The position numbers and the translations under genes are program-made. Shown one piece after another: positions 57,555 through 64,000 of a DNA stretch of 64,000 nucleotides. The stretch is taken from NCBI RefSeq assembly GCF_007992195.1, contig NZ_BJZU01000050.1:26119-90118 (forward strand), written 5' to 3'. Under the pieces are notes generated by a model that was not told the DNA's origin, ran no database searches, and was given only the letters and a program-made list of their open reading frames with translations. The DNA comes from Methylobacterium oxalidis. Its GTDB lineage: Bacteria > Pseudomonadota > Alphaproteobacteria > Rhizobiales > Beijerinckiaceae. How positions within the stretch are numbered: the first letter of the stretch is position 1; every line of letters starts with the position of its first letter.

Positions 57555-57578
57555 GCGACCTCGCCGAGGCGGGGTCGC
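57555..57578. terminator. Bidirectional hairpin between convergent genes
   Basis: GCGACC pairs with GGTCGC, with an inner CGCC/GGCG stem around GA. It lies between the convergent stops at 57544 and 57581. Confidence 0.65.
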
Positions 57579-57580
57579 TC

Positions 57581-58723
57581 TCAGCGGCGGCGCAGGAGGC
57601 GCTTCGCCTCGGCGCGGGCCGCATCCTCGAAGCGCGCGAGGCGCAGGCGGCGCGCGAGCGAGAGGCCGCCGCAGCCGGGCGGGAGCGCGATCATTTCGGC
57701 GATCACCTCCTGGTCCCGGTAGAGGCCCTCGAGAGCCGAACCGGCGAGGCTCGCCGAGTCGAGCCGGTCCGCGAAGCCGGTCTCGTGCAGCGCCCGCACG
57801 ATCCGCTCCTCCAGGAGCAGGCCGGGGGCGAGCGCCCGGTGACTCTCGTCGAAGGCGGTCTTGAGGAGCGTCGCGGTGCCCGCGCCGACGAGGGCGAGGC
57901 TGATCGCGACGGGACGCCCGTCGATGCTCAGCGTGTCGGCGCGCGCCCGGACCGGGCCATCCGCCTCCGCGAAGAGGGTGCCGGCCAGCGCCTGCGTCGC
58001 CGGCCGGCAAGCCATCGCCGTGCCGGCCGCGCCCTTCCAGCCCGCCCGCTCCAGCGCGAGAAACGCCTCCACCGCGCGTTCGAGCGCCGCGCCGCCGGTC
58101 GCCGTCTCGAAGGCGACCGTGCCGAGGTCCGCCATCCGCCGCTCCCGCCGCCGCAGGTCCTTCAGCCGGGAGCGGTGCGGGTGGCCGTCGAGGAAGGCTT
58201 GGTAGGTCGGGCGGCGCTCCAACACCGGCCTCTCGAACGACGAGACCGTGCCGATCTGCCAGCCGGCCGCCCGCAGCGCCGCGATCAGCCCGGCGCCGGC
58301 GGATGACGCGATCGCGAGGAGTGGCCAGCGCCAAGCGGCCCCGTTCGACGCCTCCGCGAGACCCGCCGCGAGCGCGGCGAACACCACGCCGTCGTCACAC
58401 TTCGCCGCCACGAGCGGTGCCGTCGCGGTGACGAGCGGCGAGAGGAATGGCCGCGCGAGGCGTCCGCCGAGGCCGGCGAGATCGCGGCGGATCTCGTAGG
58501 GCAGGGCGGCGGCGAGTCGGTCGCCGCGCCAGACCGTGACGATGCGCCCGGAGGACGACGCGAGACCCGCCGCCCGGTGCGCCGCGAGGACGTGGCGCGA
58601 GGCGTGCGGATGCGGCCTGTCCGCCCGCAGAAAAAGATCGTCCCAGGCCGGGCCCGAGGCTTCGAGCTCGGCGAGGCTCAGGTGCTCGACGCGCAGGGCG
58701 CCGGGGCGGGGCAGGGGGATCAT
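57581..58723 (-). CDS. BioF2-like / FemAB-like GNAT acyltransferase
   Basis: A cytoplasmic 380-residue protein of the double-GNAT BioF2-like group (Acetyltransf_6). The N-terminal half contains the segment DRLAAALPYEIRRDLAGLGG; the central region reads RSRLKDLRRRERRMADLG. The C-terminal half has the catalytic-domain pattern ISLALVGAGTATLLKTAFDE followed by SHRALAPGLLLEERIVRAL, as in related transferases. These proteins are often encoded in polysaccharide clusters, where they probably acylate sugar or peptide acceptors. The start overlaps the stop of the flippase gene by 4 bases. The substrate is unknown. Confidence 0.85.
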   Translation of the reverse strand: MIPLPRPGALRVEHLSLAELEASGPAWDDLFLRADRPHPHASRHVLAAHRAAGLASSSGRIVTVWRGDRLAAALPYEIRRDLAGLGGRLARPFLSPLVTATAPLVAAKCDDGVVFAALAAGLAEASNGAAWRWPLLAIASSAGAGLIAALRAAGWQIGTVSSFERPVLERRPTYQAFLDGHPHRSRLKDLRRRERRMADLGTVAFETATGGAALERAVEAFLALERAGWKGAAGTAMACRPATQALAGTLFAEADGPVRARADTLSIDGRPVAISLALVGAGTATLLKTAFDESHRALAPGLLLEERIVRALHETGFADRLDSASLAGSALEGLYRDQEVIAEMIALPPGCGGLSLARRLRLARFEDAARAEAKRLLRRR

Positions 58724-60069
58724 GGCTGCGTCCTTGCCGTCAAGCCCGACCAGACCGGCGTCGCGAGGCCGTGGACGGCGCGCGCGGCGAGCGCCATCGC
58801 CAGCCCGCGCAGGGTCGTGGCGGCGGCCATCGCCAGCGCCGCGCCGGTCACGCCGAACCAGGGGATCAGGAGGGCACAGGCGCCCGCGGCGACGCCCAGC
58901 AGGCCAAGCGTGATCGCGGCGCAGAGCCGCTCGCCGCCGAGCATCGTGAGCAGATCTTCGCCCGGCCCGAACAGGCTCGCCGCGACGCTTCCCGCCACGA
59001 GGATGGCGAGAGGCGTCAGGCTCGCCGCGAAATCAGGTCCGAACAGGCCGAGGAGCGGCGGTCCCGCCGCGACGACCGCGAGACCGACGAGGAGGGTCGC
59101 CGCGCAGGTGGCGCGGGTCTGCGCGGCGACGAGGCGGGCGAGCGCCGCCCGGTCGCCGAGCGCCTGCGCGGCGCTGAAGCGCTGCGCTGTCGCCGCCGAG
59201 GCCGCGTAGTGCACGAAGAGCACGAATTGCTGGATGCGCGTCGCTGCGAAGTAGACGCCGACGGCCTCCGGCGGCATCAGCAGCCCCAGGATCACCACGT
59301 CGACGAAGCTGAACGCCGCTCCGGCAAGGTCGGTGGCGGCGATCGGCAGGCAGGCGGAGAGCCAGGCGCGCCAGCGGTAGCGGCGCGGACCCGGCGGCAG
59401 GCTACGCCGCAGCCGACGCAGCAGGAGCAATCCCTGAACCGTCGCGGCGATGCCGGTCGCGACCAGCGTGCAGGCGAGCGCCACCCAGGCCTCGCCCGGT
59501 GCCCCGAGCAGGATCGCGGCGGCCATCGCGGCCATGATCAGGCCCTGCCGCAGCAGATAGGGCGGGCCGATCGCGAGCACCGCCCAGTTCTGGCTGCGCG
59601 CGACACCCTCGCAGAGATCCTGCAGCGCGAAGAGCGGCAGCACGAGTGCCGCGATCACGAGCGGGGTGCCGTAGGGGCCGGCGGCCAGAGCTGTGTCGAG
59701 GTTGACGATCACGAGGCCGAGGGCGGCGACGGCGAGCCCGGCAAGCACTGTCAGCGATGCGGCGGCGCGCAGGAATCCGCGGGCCTCGGAGAACTCGCCC
59801 CGTGCCTGGAGCGCCGGCAGGAAGCGGCAGGCGCCCTGCGAGAGGCCGAGCGTCGCCGTGTGCCCGAGGATCGCCACCCACACCCAGGTCGTCGCGAAGA
59901 CGCCGTACTCGGCGCCGCCGATCAGGCGGGCCATCAGCACCTGTGCGGCGTAGGCGAGGCCGGCCGCAAGGATGCGGATTGCGAACACGTCGAGCGCCGC
60001 CCGGGCCGGTCCCGTCCGGACGGCCCGGATGCGGCTGACGGCCGTGCCGAGTGTGGGACCCGCTGCCAT
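58720..60069 (-). CDS. Wzx-like polysaccharide flippase (MOP superfamily)
   Basis: A 449-residue protein with 12-14 hydrophobic segments, of the MOP superfamily that flips lipid-linked sugars or related lipids. The N-terminus (ALDVFAIRILAAGLAYAAQV, LMARLIGGAEYGVFATTWVW) is typical of oligosaccharide flippases. Basic loops separate the membrane helices (LRRSLPPGPRRYRW). It is translationally coupled to the downstream BioF2-like transferase gene, which supports a joint role in surface glycan or glycolipid export. Confidence 0.9.
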   Translation of the reverse strand: MAAGPTLGTAVSRIRAVRTGPARAALDVFAIRILAAGLAYAAQVLMARLIGGAEYGVFATTWVWVAILGHTATLGLSQGACRFLPALQARGEFSEARGFLRAAASLTVLAGLAVAALGLVIVNLDTALAAGPYGTPLVIAALVLPLFALQDLCEGVARSQNWAVLAIGPPYLLRQGLIMAAMAAAILLGAPGEAWVALACTLVATGIAATVQGLLLLRRLRRSLPPGPRRYRWRAWLSACLPIAATDLAGAAFSFVDVVILGLLMPPEAVGVYFAATRIQQFVLFVHYAASAATAQRFSAAQALGDRAALARLVAAQTRATCAATLLVGLAVVAAGPPLLGLFGPDFAASLTPLAILVAGSVAASLFGPGEDLLTMLGGERLCAAITLGLLGVAAGACALLIPWFGVTGAALAMAAATTLRGLAMALAARAVHGLATPVWSGLTARTQP

Positions 60070-60103
60070 GCTGGCTCCCGCGCAGCGTGAGGGCGGCGCG
60101 CGG

Positions 60104-60131
60104 CCGTCCGACAGACCCGCTTACCGGACGG
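60104..60131 (-). terminator. Hairpin terminator after SGNH gene (possible)
   Basis: CCGTCCG pairs with CGGACGG around a 14-base loop. It lies 39 bases past the stop of the SGNH-like gene in the leftward direction and may end the OpgC-SGNH unit. The loop is large, so it is a moderate call. Confidence 0.45.
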
Positions 60132-60169
60132 GCCCTTGAGGTCGGGTTAAGGGCGGGCGGGCGCCGCCC

Positions 60170-61105
60170 TCAATGGGCGTCCGGCGTCGGATTGACCTGT
60201 GGACCGGGCGTACCGTCCTTGGCCGCCGGCTGGAGACTCTTGCCGAGGACGGGGCCGGCCGTGCCGGTCGCGTCGGGCTGGAGCAGCGAGAGGGTGATCG
60301 CCCGTGTCACGTGCTCGGCCATGCAGCGCAGCCCTAGGTCGTTGAGGCGGAACTGGCGCCCCAGCATGTGGTCCTCGCTCTTGTCGGTGCGGCCGGAGAG
60401 AAAGCGCATAGCGGCGTAGCGCTGCACCAGCGGCACGCGCTCGCGGGCGGCCACCTCCTGCACCTTGTGCACGATGCTGAGGTAGTACTCGTCCTGCGCG
60501 AGGCTCGCCGTGTAGACGGGATCGACCAGCACCACGTCGATGTCGTGCGACTTGATCCATCGCACCGTCTCGTCGAGCGCGTCGGCGAAGGCGTCGAGCT
60601 CCACCCGGGCGAGAGCGTCGTGCGTGCCCACCTGCCAGACCACGAGGTCGGGCTCGACGTCCGCGACCATGCTGCGCAGGCGCTCAGCGGCGCCGGAGGC
60701 GATCTCGCCCTGGAGGCCGCGCGCCTCCACCACCACGTCGACGTCCGGCAACGAGCGCTCCAGCGCGGTCTCGAGCTTCACCGGGTAGCTCGCGGAGGCG
60801 CCGGGGCCGGCCGAGTTCGAGCCCACGGCGAGCACCCGCACCGGCCGCTTCTCCTTCAGCGCGGCCTTCACGGCCTGGAGCTTGGCCAGGGTGTAGAGCT
60901 TCGAGCCGGGCACACGGCACTCGGGCGAGAGGCTCGGGTCGAGGGCCTCGCCGGCGGGTGAGGCGGCCGCGGTCGGCGGCGAGACGACGGTGGGGGCCGG
61001 GCGCGCCACCTCCGGCGCGGGCTCCTGAGCGCCGCTCGGGGCTGCCAGGAGCAGCGCGAGGAGCGCGAGCAGGGCCGGACGCAGGCTGCCGGTGACCGCT
61101 TTCAC
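60170..61105 (-). CDS. SGNH/GDSL hydrolase-like periplasmic protein with altered catalytic motifs
   Basis: A 311-residue exported protein. I choose the GTG at 61105 because it overlaps the upstream stop (GTGA) and begins directly with a signal peptide (VTGSLRPALLALLALLLAAP); an ATG at 61135 is possible. The mature part has a Pro-rich linker and an SGNH fold: block I VLAVGSNSAGPGASASYPVK, block II ARGLQGEIASG, block III WQVGTHDALARVELDAF. Block III normally reads GTND, here GTHD. The normal DxxH of block V appears as RQFR in GRQFRLNDLGLRCMAEH. So two standard catalytic positions look substituted. It is coupled to the OpgC-like acyltransferase. Confidence 0.82.
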   Translation of the reverse strand: MKAVTGSLRPALLALLALLLAAPSGAQEPAPEVARPAPTVVSPPTAAASPAGEALDPSLSPECRVPGSKLYTLAKLQAVKAALKEKRPVRVLAVGSNSAGPGASASYPVKLETALERSLPDVDVVVEARGLQGEIASGAAERLRSMVADVEPDLVVWQVGTHDALARVELDAFADALDETVRWIKSHDIDVVLVDPVYTASLAQDEYYLSIVHKVQEVAARERVPLVQRYAAMRFLSGRTDKSEDHMLGRQFRLNDLGLRCMAEHVTRAITLSLLQPDATGTAGPVLGKSLQPAAKDGTPGPQVNPTPDAH

Positions 61106-62193
61106 GCCCGGGCCGGTTGCTTGCGGGAACGCCATTCGACGAACCATGCGGTGAAACCCAGTGCGAACAGGCCCGTTGCGAAGATGACAACGTCGATCAG
61201 GAGGCCACCACCCGTCCAGAACCGCAAGAGCTGACCGGCCAGACTGAATACCGATCCCATGGAGAACACCGCAAGCGAGTTCCGCCCGAGACTCGTGAGA
61301 TATCCGACCACGACGCCGATCCGCGGCGCCAGCATCGCGTAGACCGCCTGGAACGCGAGCACCACGCCGAGGAAGTGGATGAGCCGCGCGGGCGAGAGGT
61401 AAGTCTTGTCGAAGGTGAAAATGAGGCGCGGCTCGGGGACGAGCAGCGGGTCCGGCCTCAGCTCCAGCACCGACAGCACGATGCCGACGAGCACGATGCC
61501 GATCCCGATCGGCGTCAGCCGCCGCGACCAGCGGCGCAGCGTGTCCGACTTTCGGTTCCAGTCCTCCAGCACGAAACCGAGCACGAGAAGGAGCTGCCAG
61601 CACAGCGGATTGAAGAACCAGTCGCCCTGGCCCGGCCAGGAAGGCAGGTTCCACTCCTCCACGAGACTCGTGAGATAGAGCCCCGTCGAGAGGGCCAGCG
61701 CCGCGAGGCGGCTCACCCGCGCGAGCAGGATGAAGACCGGCGCGATGCCGAGCAGCACCACGTAGAGCGGCAGGATGTTGAAGAAGCCGAGCTGGTGCGT
61801 CAGCAGCACGATCCCGACGATGGTCTGGATCGGGTCCGCGAAAAAGGTTCCGGCATTGTGCCACTCGAGGATCAGCGGGTTGTCGAGGAGGAGCGCGGTG
61901 CCGGCGATCAGGGCGAGCGCTATCGCCATCACGGTGATCTGTGCCCGGTAGACCTCGATCGTGCGCGACATCAGCCGCAGAACCGACCGCAGCGCCGGCT
62001 CCGGCCGTCCGTCCCGGGTCCGGGTCGCGATGCCGATCGACCATCCGGCCAGGAACACGAACAGCTCGGCCGCGTCCGAGATGCCGTACTGCGAGTAGGT
62101 GTAGCGCTCGAAGGTGTTGCCCGGGATGTGGTTGATGAAGATCGTCACGAGGGCGAGGCCCCGCCAGAAGTCGATGGCGTTTGCATCCCGCAT
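61102..62193 (-). CDS. OpgC-family membrane acyltransferase
   Basis: A 363-residue inner-membrane protein with about ten membrane segments. The start MRDANAIDFWRGLALVTIFI with NHIPGN is typical of OpgC and of acyltransferase-3 relatives (DxxRG, and His21). Other family-like segments are FVFLAGWSIGI and LGRNSLAVFSMGS. OpgC of E. coli succinylates osmoregulated periplasmic glucans; no opgGH gene is seen here. The acceptor could be another glycan. The stop overlaps the GTG of the SGNH-like gene, so the two are probably one functional unit. Confidence 0.9.
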   Translation of the reverse strand: MRDANAIDFWRGLALVTIFINHIPGNTFERYTYSQYGISDAAELFVFLAGWSIGIATRTRDGRPEPALRSVLRLMSRTIEVYRAQITVMAIALALIAGTALLLDNPLILEWHNAGTFFADPIQTIVGIVLLTHQLGFFNILPLYVVLLGIAPVFILLARVSRLAALALSTGLYLTSLVEEWNLPSWPGQGDWFFNPLCWQLLLVLGFVLEDWNRKSDTLRRWSRRLTPIGIGIVLVGIVLSVLELRPDPLLVPEPRLIFTFDKTYLSPARLIHFLGVVLAFQAVYAMLAPRIGVVVGYLTSLGRNSLAVFSMGSVFSLAGQLLRFWTGGGLLIDVVIFATGLFALGFTAWFVEWRSRKQPARA

Positions 62194-62370
62194 CGCGGTG
62201 GCGGCTCCGGGCTGAGATGGGGCGTCTGGGCTCTGCGCAGCCGCATCGAACGGCAGGCCGGCCCTGATAGGACCATGCCGCCGCTTCTGCAAAGACGGAC
62301 ATGAGGCCAAGGCGCCGCCCCGGGGGCGCTGCGTCGCAGCACGAAACCCCGGCGCGCGAGCGGGGTTGCC

Positions 62371-63309
62371 ATGGGAATGCGGTTCTGCCGCGGTGCGATA
62401 GAGATTTCGATGGATCTGCCGCTGGCGCAGGCTCGTGAGATCGTGATCCGGCCGAAGTTCGACGCCGATCCGATCGCGCGCGCCGCGCTCACCACGCCGT
62501 CCGGTCGCCGGGTCGCCTATGTCGAGGCCGGCGAGGGGCCGGATCTCGTCCTGATCCACGGTTCCCTGATGATGCTGGAGGACATGTGGCTCGGGCCGAT
62601 GGCGGCGCTCGCGCGGCATTTCCGCGTGGTCGCCTTCGACCGGCCGGGCCACGGCGGCAGCTCGCGCGGCCGGCTCGCCGACGCCACGCCCTGGCGGCAG
62701 GCCGAGATCCTCGCCGAGGCGATGGACGTCCTCGGCCTGCGCCGGCCCCTCGTCGCCGGGCACTCCTTCGGCGGCGCCGTGGCGCTCGCCATCGGCCACG
62801 GCCGGCCCGAGGGCGTCGCCGGCGTGCTGGCGCTCGCGCCGATCTGCTTCCCGGAGTTGCGGCTCGAGCAGGTGCTGTTCGGCCCGCGCGCCGTGCCGGT
62901 CTCCGGCGACGTCCTCGCCCACGGCCCCGGCGCCGCGATCGATCCGGCATTGCTGCCGCTGCTCTGGCGCGCGATGTTTCTGCCGCAGGCGATGCCGCCT
63001 TCGATGAGGGCCCGCTTTCCGTTCTCTCATGCGCGGCGGCCCGCGGCGATGATCGCCAACGGTGAGGACGCGGCCGCTCTCTGGCCCGGCCTGACCCGGA
63101 GCGCGCTGTCCTACCCGAGCCTGCGCGCGCCCGTTCATATCCTGACCGGCGACGCGGATATCGTCGTGAACCCGCACCTTCACGGGCGCCTCGCGGCCCG
63201 GATGATCCCGGGCGCGCGTCTCGGCACGCTCGCGGGCATCGGCCACATGCTCCACCACGCCCGAATCGACGCGGTCGTCGCGGCCGCCCGCGATCTCGCC
63301 GGAGCTTGA
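62371..63309 (+). CDS. Alpha/beta-hydrolase fold protein
   Basis: A 312-residue hydrolase. The start may be the ATG at 62371 or the one at 62410 (MDLPLAQAREIVIRPKF). The core includes the oxyanion strand DLVLIHGSLM, the FDRPGHGGSSRG loop, the nucleophile elbow VAGHSFGGAVALAIG with Ser in GHSFGG, a late acidic site ILTGDADIVVNPHLHGR and the terminal His in GIGHMLHHARID. No signal peptide is seen. The substrate is unknown; the gene is divergent from the OpgC-like gene. Confidence 0.88.
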   Translation: MGMRFCRGAIEISMDLPLAQAREIVIRPKFDADPIARAALTTPSGRRVAYVEAGEGPDLVLIHGSLMMLEDMWLGPMAALARHFRVVAFDRPGHGGSSRGRLADATPWRQAEILAEAMDVLGLRRPLVAGHSFGGAVALAIGHGRPEGVAGVLALAPICFPELRLEQVLFGPRAVPVSGDVLAHGPGAAIDPALLPLLWRAMFLPQAMPPSMRARFPFSHARRPAAMIANGEDAAALWPGLTRSALSYPSLRAPVHILTGDADIVVNPHLHGRLAARMIPGARLGTLAGIGHMLHHARIDAVVAAARDLAGA

Positions 63310-63523
63310 GAGCGCGTCGCGGCAGGTCGCAACCGGGCTCGTTCAGGCATTTACGAATACAGCGCGGCGTGTCTTGCAGATCGTCCGTACCAAAACGCTC
63401 CGACTCCGTGAAGACGGTGGACGAGGGCGGCGCTGTCACAGTTCAAGCGCAATCCTTCGCAAATCCGAACCGCAATGCAGGGGCCTCGCGTTACTCTGCG
63501 GAAATCAGTTCGGATCGGTGCCG

Positions 63524-63775
63524 ATGCAGGAATTGTTCAAGTTCGACGTGACGGAGGTCGCACCGCTCAAGCGTGCCGTCACCGACCTCGTCGTCAGTGC
63601 GCTGGGCGATGCGGGCCGTCCGAAAGCGGAGCTCATCGCCGAACTGCGTCAACTGGAATCGCGAGCCCGCGCCTTCGGCGCCGAGGCGCACATCGTGCAG
63701 GTGCTGGTCTCCGGCCGCCGGCTTCTCGGAGACCGCGAGGATCTGCCCACGCCGCAGGTCCGCGGGCGAGGCTGA
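63524..63775 (+). CDS. Small hypothetical protein
   Basis: An 83-residue protein beginning MQELFKFDVTEVAPLKRAVT at the ATG at 63524; the frame is open upstream but without coding character. It looks soluble and helical (LIAELRQLESRARAFGAEAH), with a basic, Arg-rich end. No family is recognised. It lies 214 bases after the alpha/beta hydrolase gene; that gap shows no other gene. A small hairpin (63823-63840) follows. Confidence 0.6.
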   Translation: MQELFKFDVTEVAPLKRAVTDLVVSALGDAGRPKAELIAELRQLESRARAFGAEAHIVQVLVSGRRLLGDREDLPTPQVRGRG

Positions 63776-63822
63776 CGCCGCACCGGGCGTTGCCGAGATG
63801 TTCGGGGATTAACCTTGGTCTT

Positions 63823-63840
63823 GTGCGTGGAAGAACGCAC
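63823..63840 (+). terminator. Small hairpin after the last gene
   Basis: GTGCGT pairs with ACGCAC around GGAAGA, followed by GAAATT. It lies 48 bases after the small ORF. The rest of 63841-64000 contains a 12-bp palindrome CGATCGCGATCG (63859-63870) but no gene I can support. Confidence 0.4.
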
Positions 63841-64000
63841 GAAATTGTCCCTCGTTCACGATCGCGATCGGCCGTCCGAATGCGGAAGAACCACAGACGC
63901 GACCGTGACCTCCGGCCAATCGTCCTTATCCAACGCGACAGCCTCTAACTTGAGAGGCAGATGGCGTCCGCAGACCAAGGCTATTGTCTCTTTGCACGAG

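Overview
This is a GC-rich stretch of chromosome, very probably from an alphaproteobacterium of the Hyphomicrobiales (Rhizobiales), and Methylobacteriaceae-like. The gene orders rpsB-tsf-pyrH-frr-uppS-cdsA-dxr, rseP-bamA-lpxD-fabZ-lpxA-lpxI-lpxB-gltA and gltX-(comEC)-lexA-moeA-moaC-trpC-trpD-trpG-trpE-ppiD support this. So do a GTTC-N7-GTTC LexA box, LpxI rather than LpxH, and a ribosomal protein S2 with a C-terminal helix-hairpin-helix-like extension. The genus is inferred, not proven. No rRNA, tRNA, CRISPR array, insertion sequence or phage gene was recognised.

Layout. 1-1.85 kb: rpsF-rpsR, a hairpin-rich intergenic region, a small secreted protein and a PH-like protein. 2.0-7.7 kb: pdxJ-acpS-lepB-rnc-era, then an rsmC-like methyltransferase and an rsuA-like pseudouridine synthase. 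7.7-11.4 kb: a lipoprotein and a frameshifted multi-pass patatin phospholipase. 11.8-18.6 kb: translation, undecaprenyl-phosphate, CDP-diacylglycerol and isoprenoid genes (rpsB, tsf, pyrH, frr, uppS, cdsA, dxr). 18.6-22.2 kb: a TetR/EmrA/EmrB-type efflux module with two palindromic operators, lying between dxr and rseP. 22.4-33.7 kb: outer-membrane biogenesis and lipid A genes (rseP, bamA, lpxD, fabZ, lpxA, lpxI, lpxB), with a hybrid histidine kinase between lpxD and fabZ. 33.8-48.1 kb, mostly minus strand: gltA, gltX, a comEC remnant, lexA, moeA, moaC, the trp genes and ppiD, with a frameshifted chemoreceptor gene between trpG and trpE. 48.3-54 kb: tpiA, secG, pyrG, holC, an S10 carboxypeptidase-like protein and a lipoprotein. 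54-63.3 kb: a loose set of envelope or glycan genes (GT-C-like membrane protein, FAD oxidoreductase, BioF2-like GNAT protein, flippase, SGNH-like protein, OpgC-like acyltransferase) and an alpha/beta hydrolase. The last few hundred bases hold one small unknown gene.

Most of the window is housekeeping. The informative parts are the departures from conserved order: a comEC reduced to its two ends, two genes broken by single frameshifts (patatin and chemoreceptor), two regulatory modules inserted among envelope genes, and the poorly understood surface-glycan set at the right. In that set an OpgC-like acyltransferase is translationally coupled to an SGNH-like protein that appears to lack standard catalytic residues, and a flippase is coupled to a BioF2-like transferase. 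That set is the best candidate for an undescribed system. Its function is inference only.
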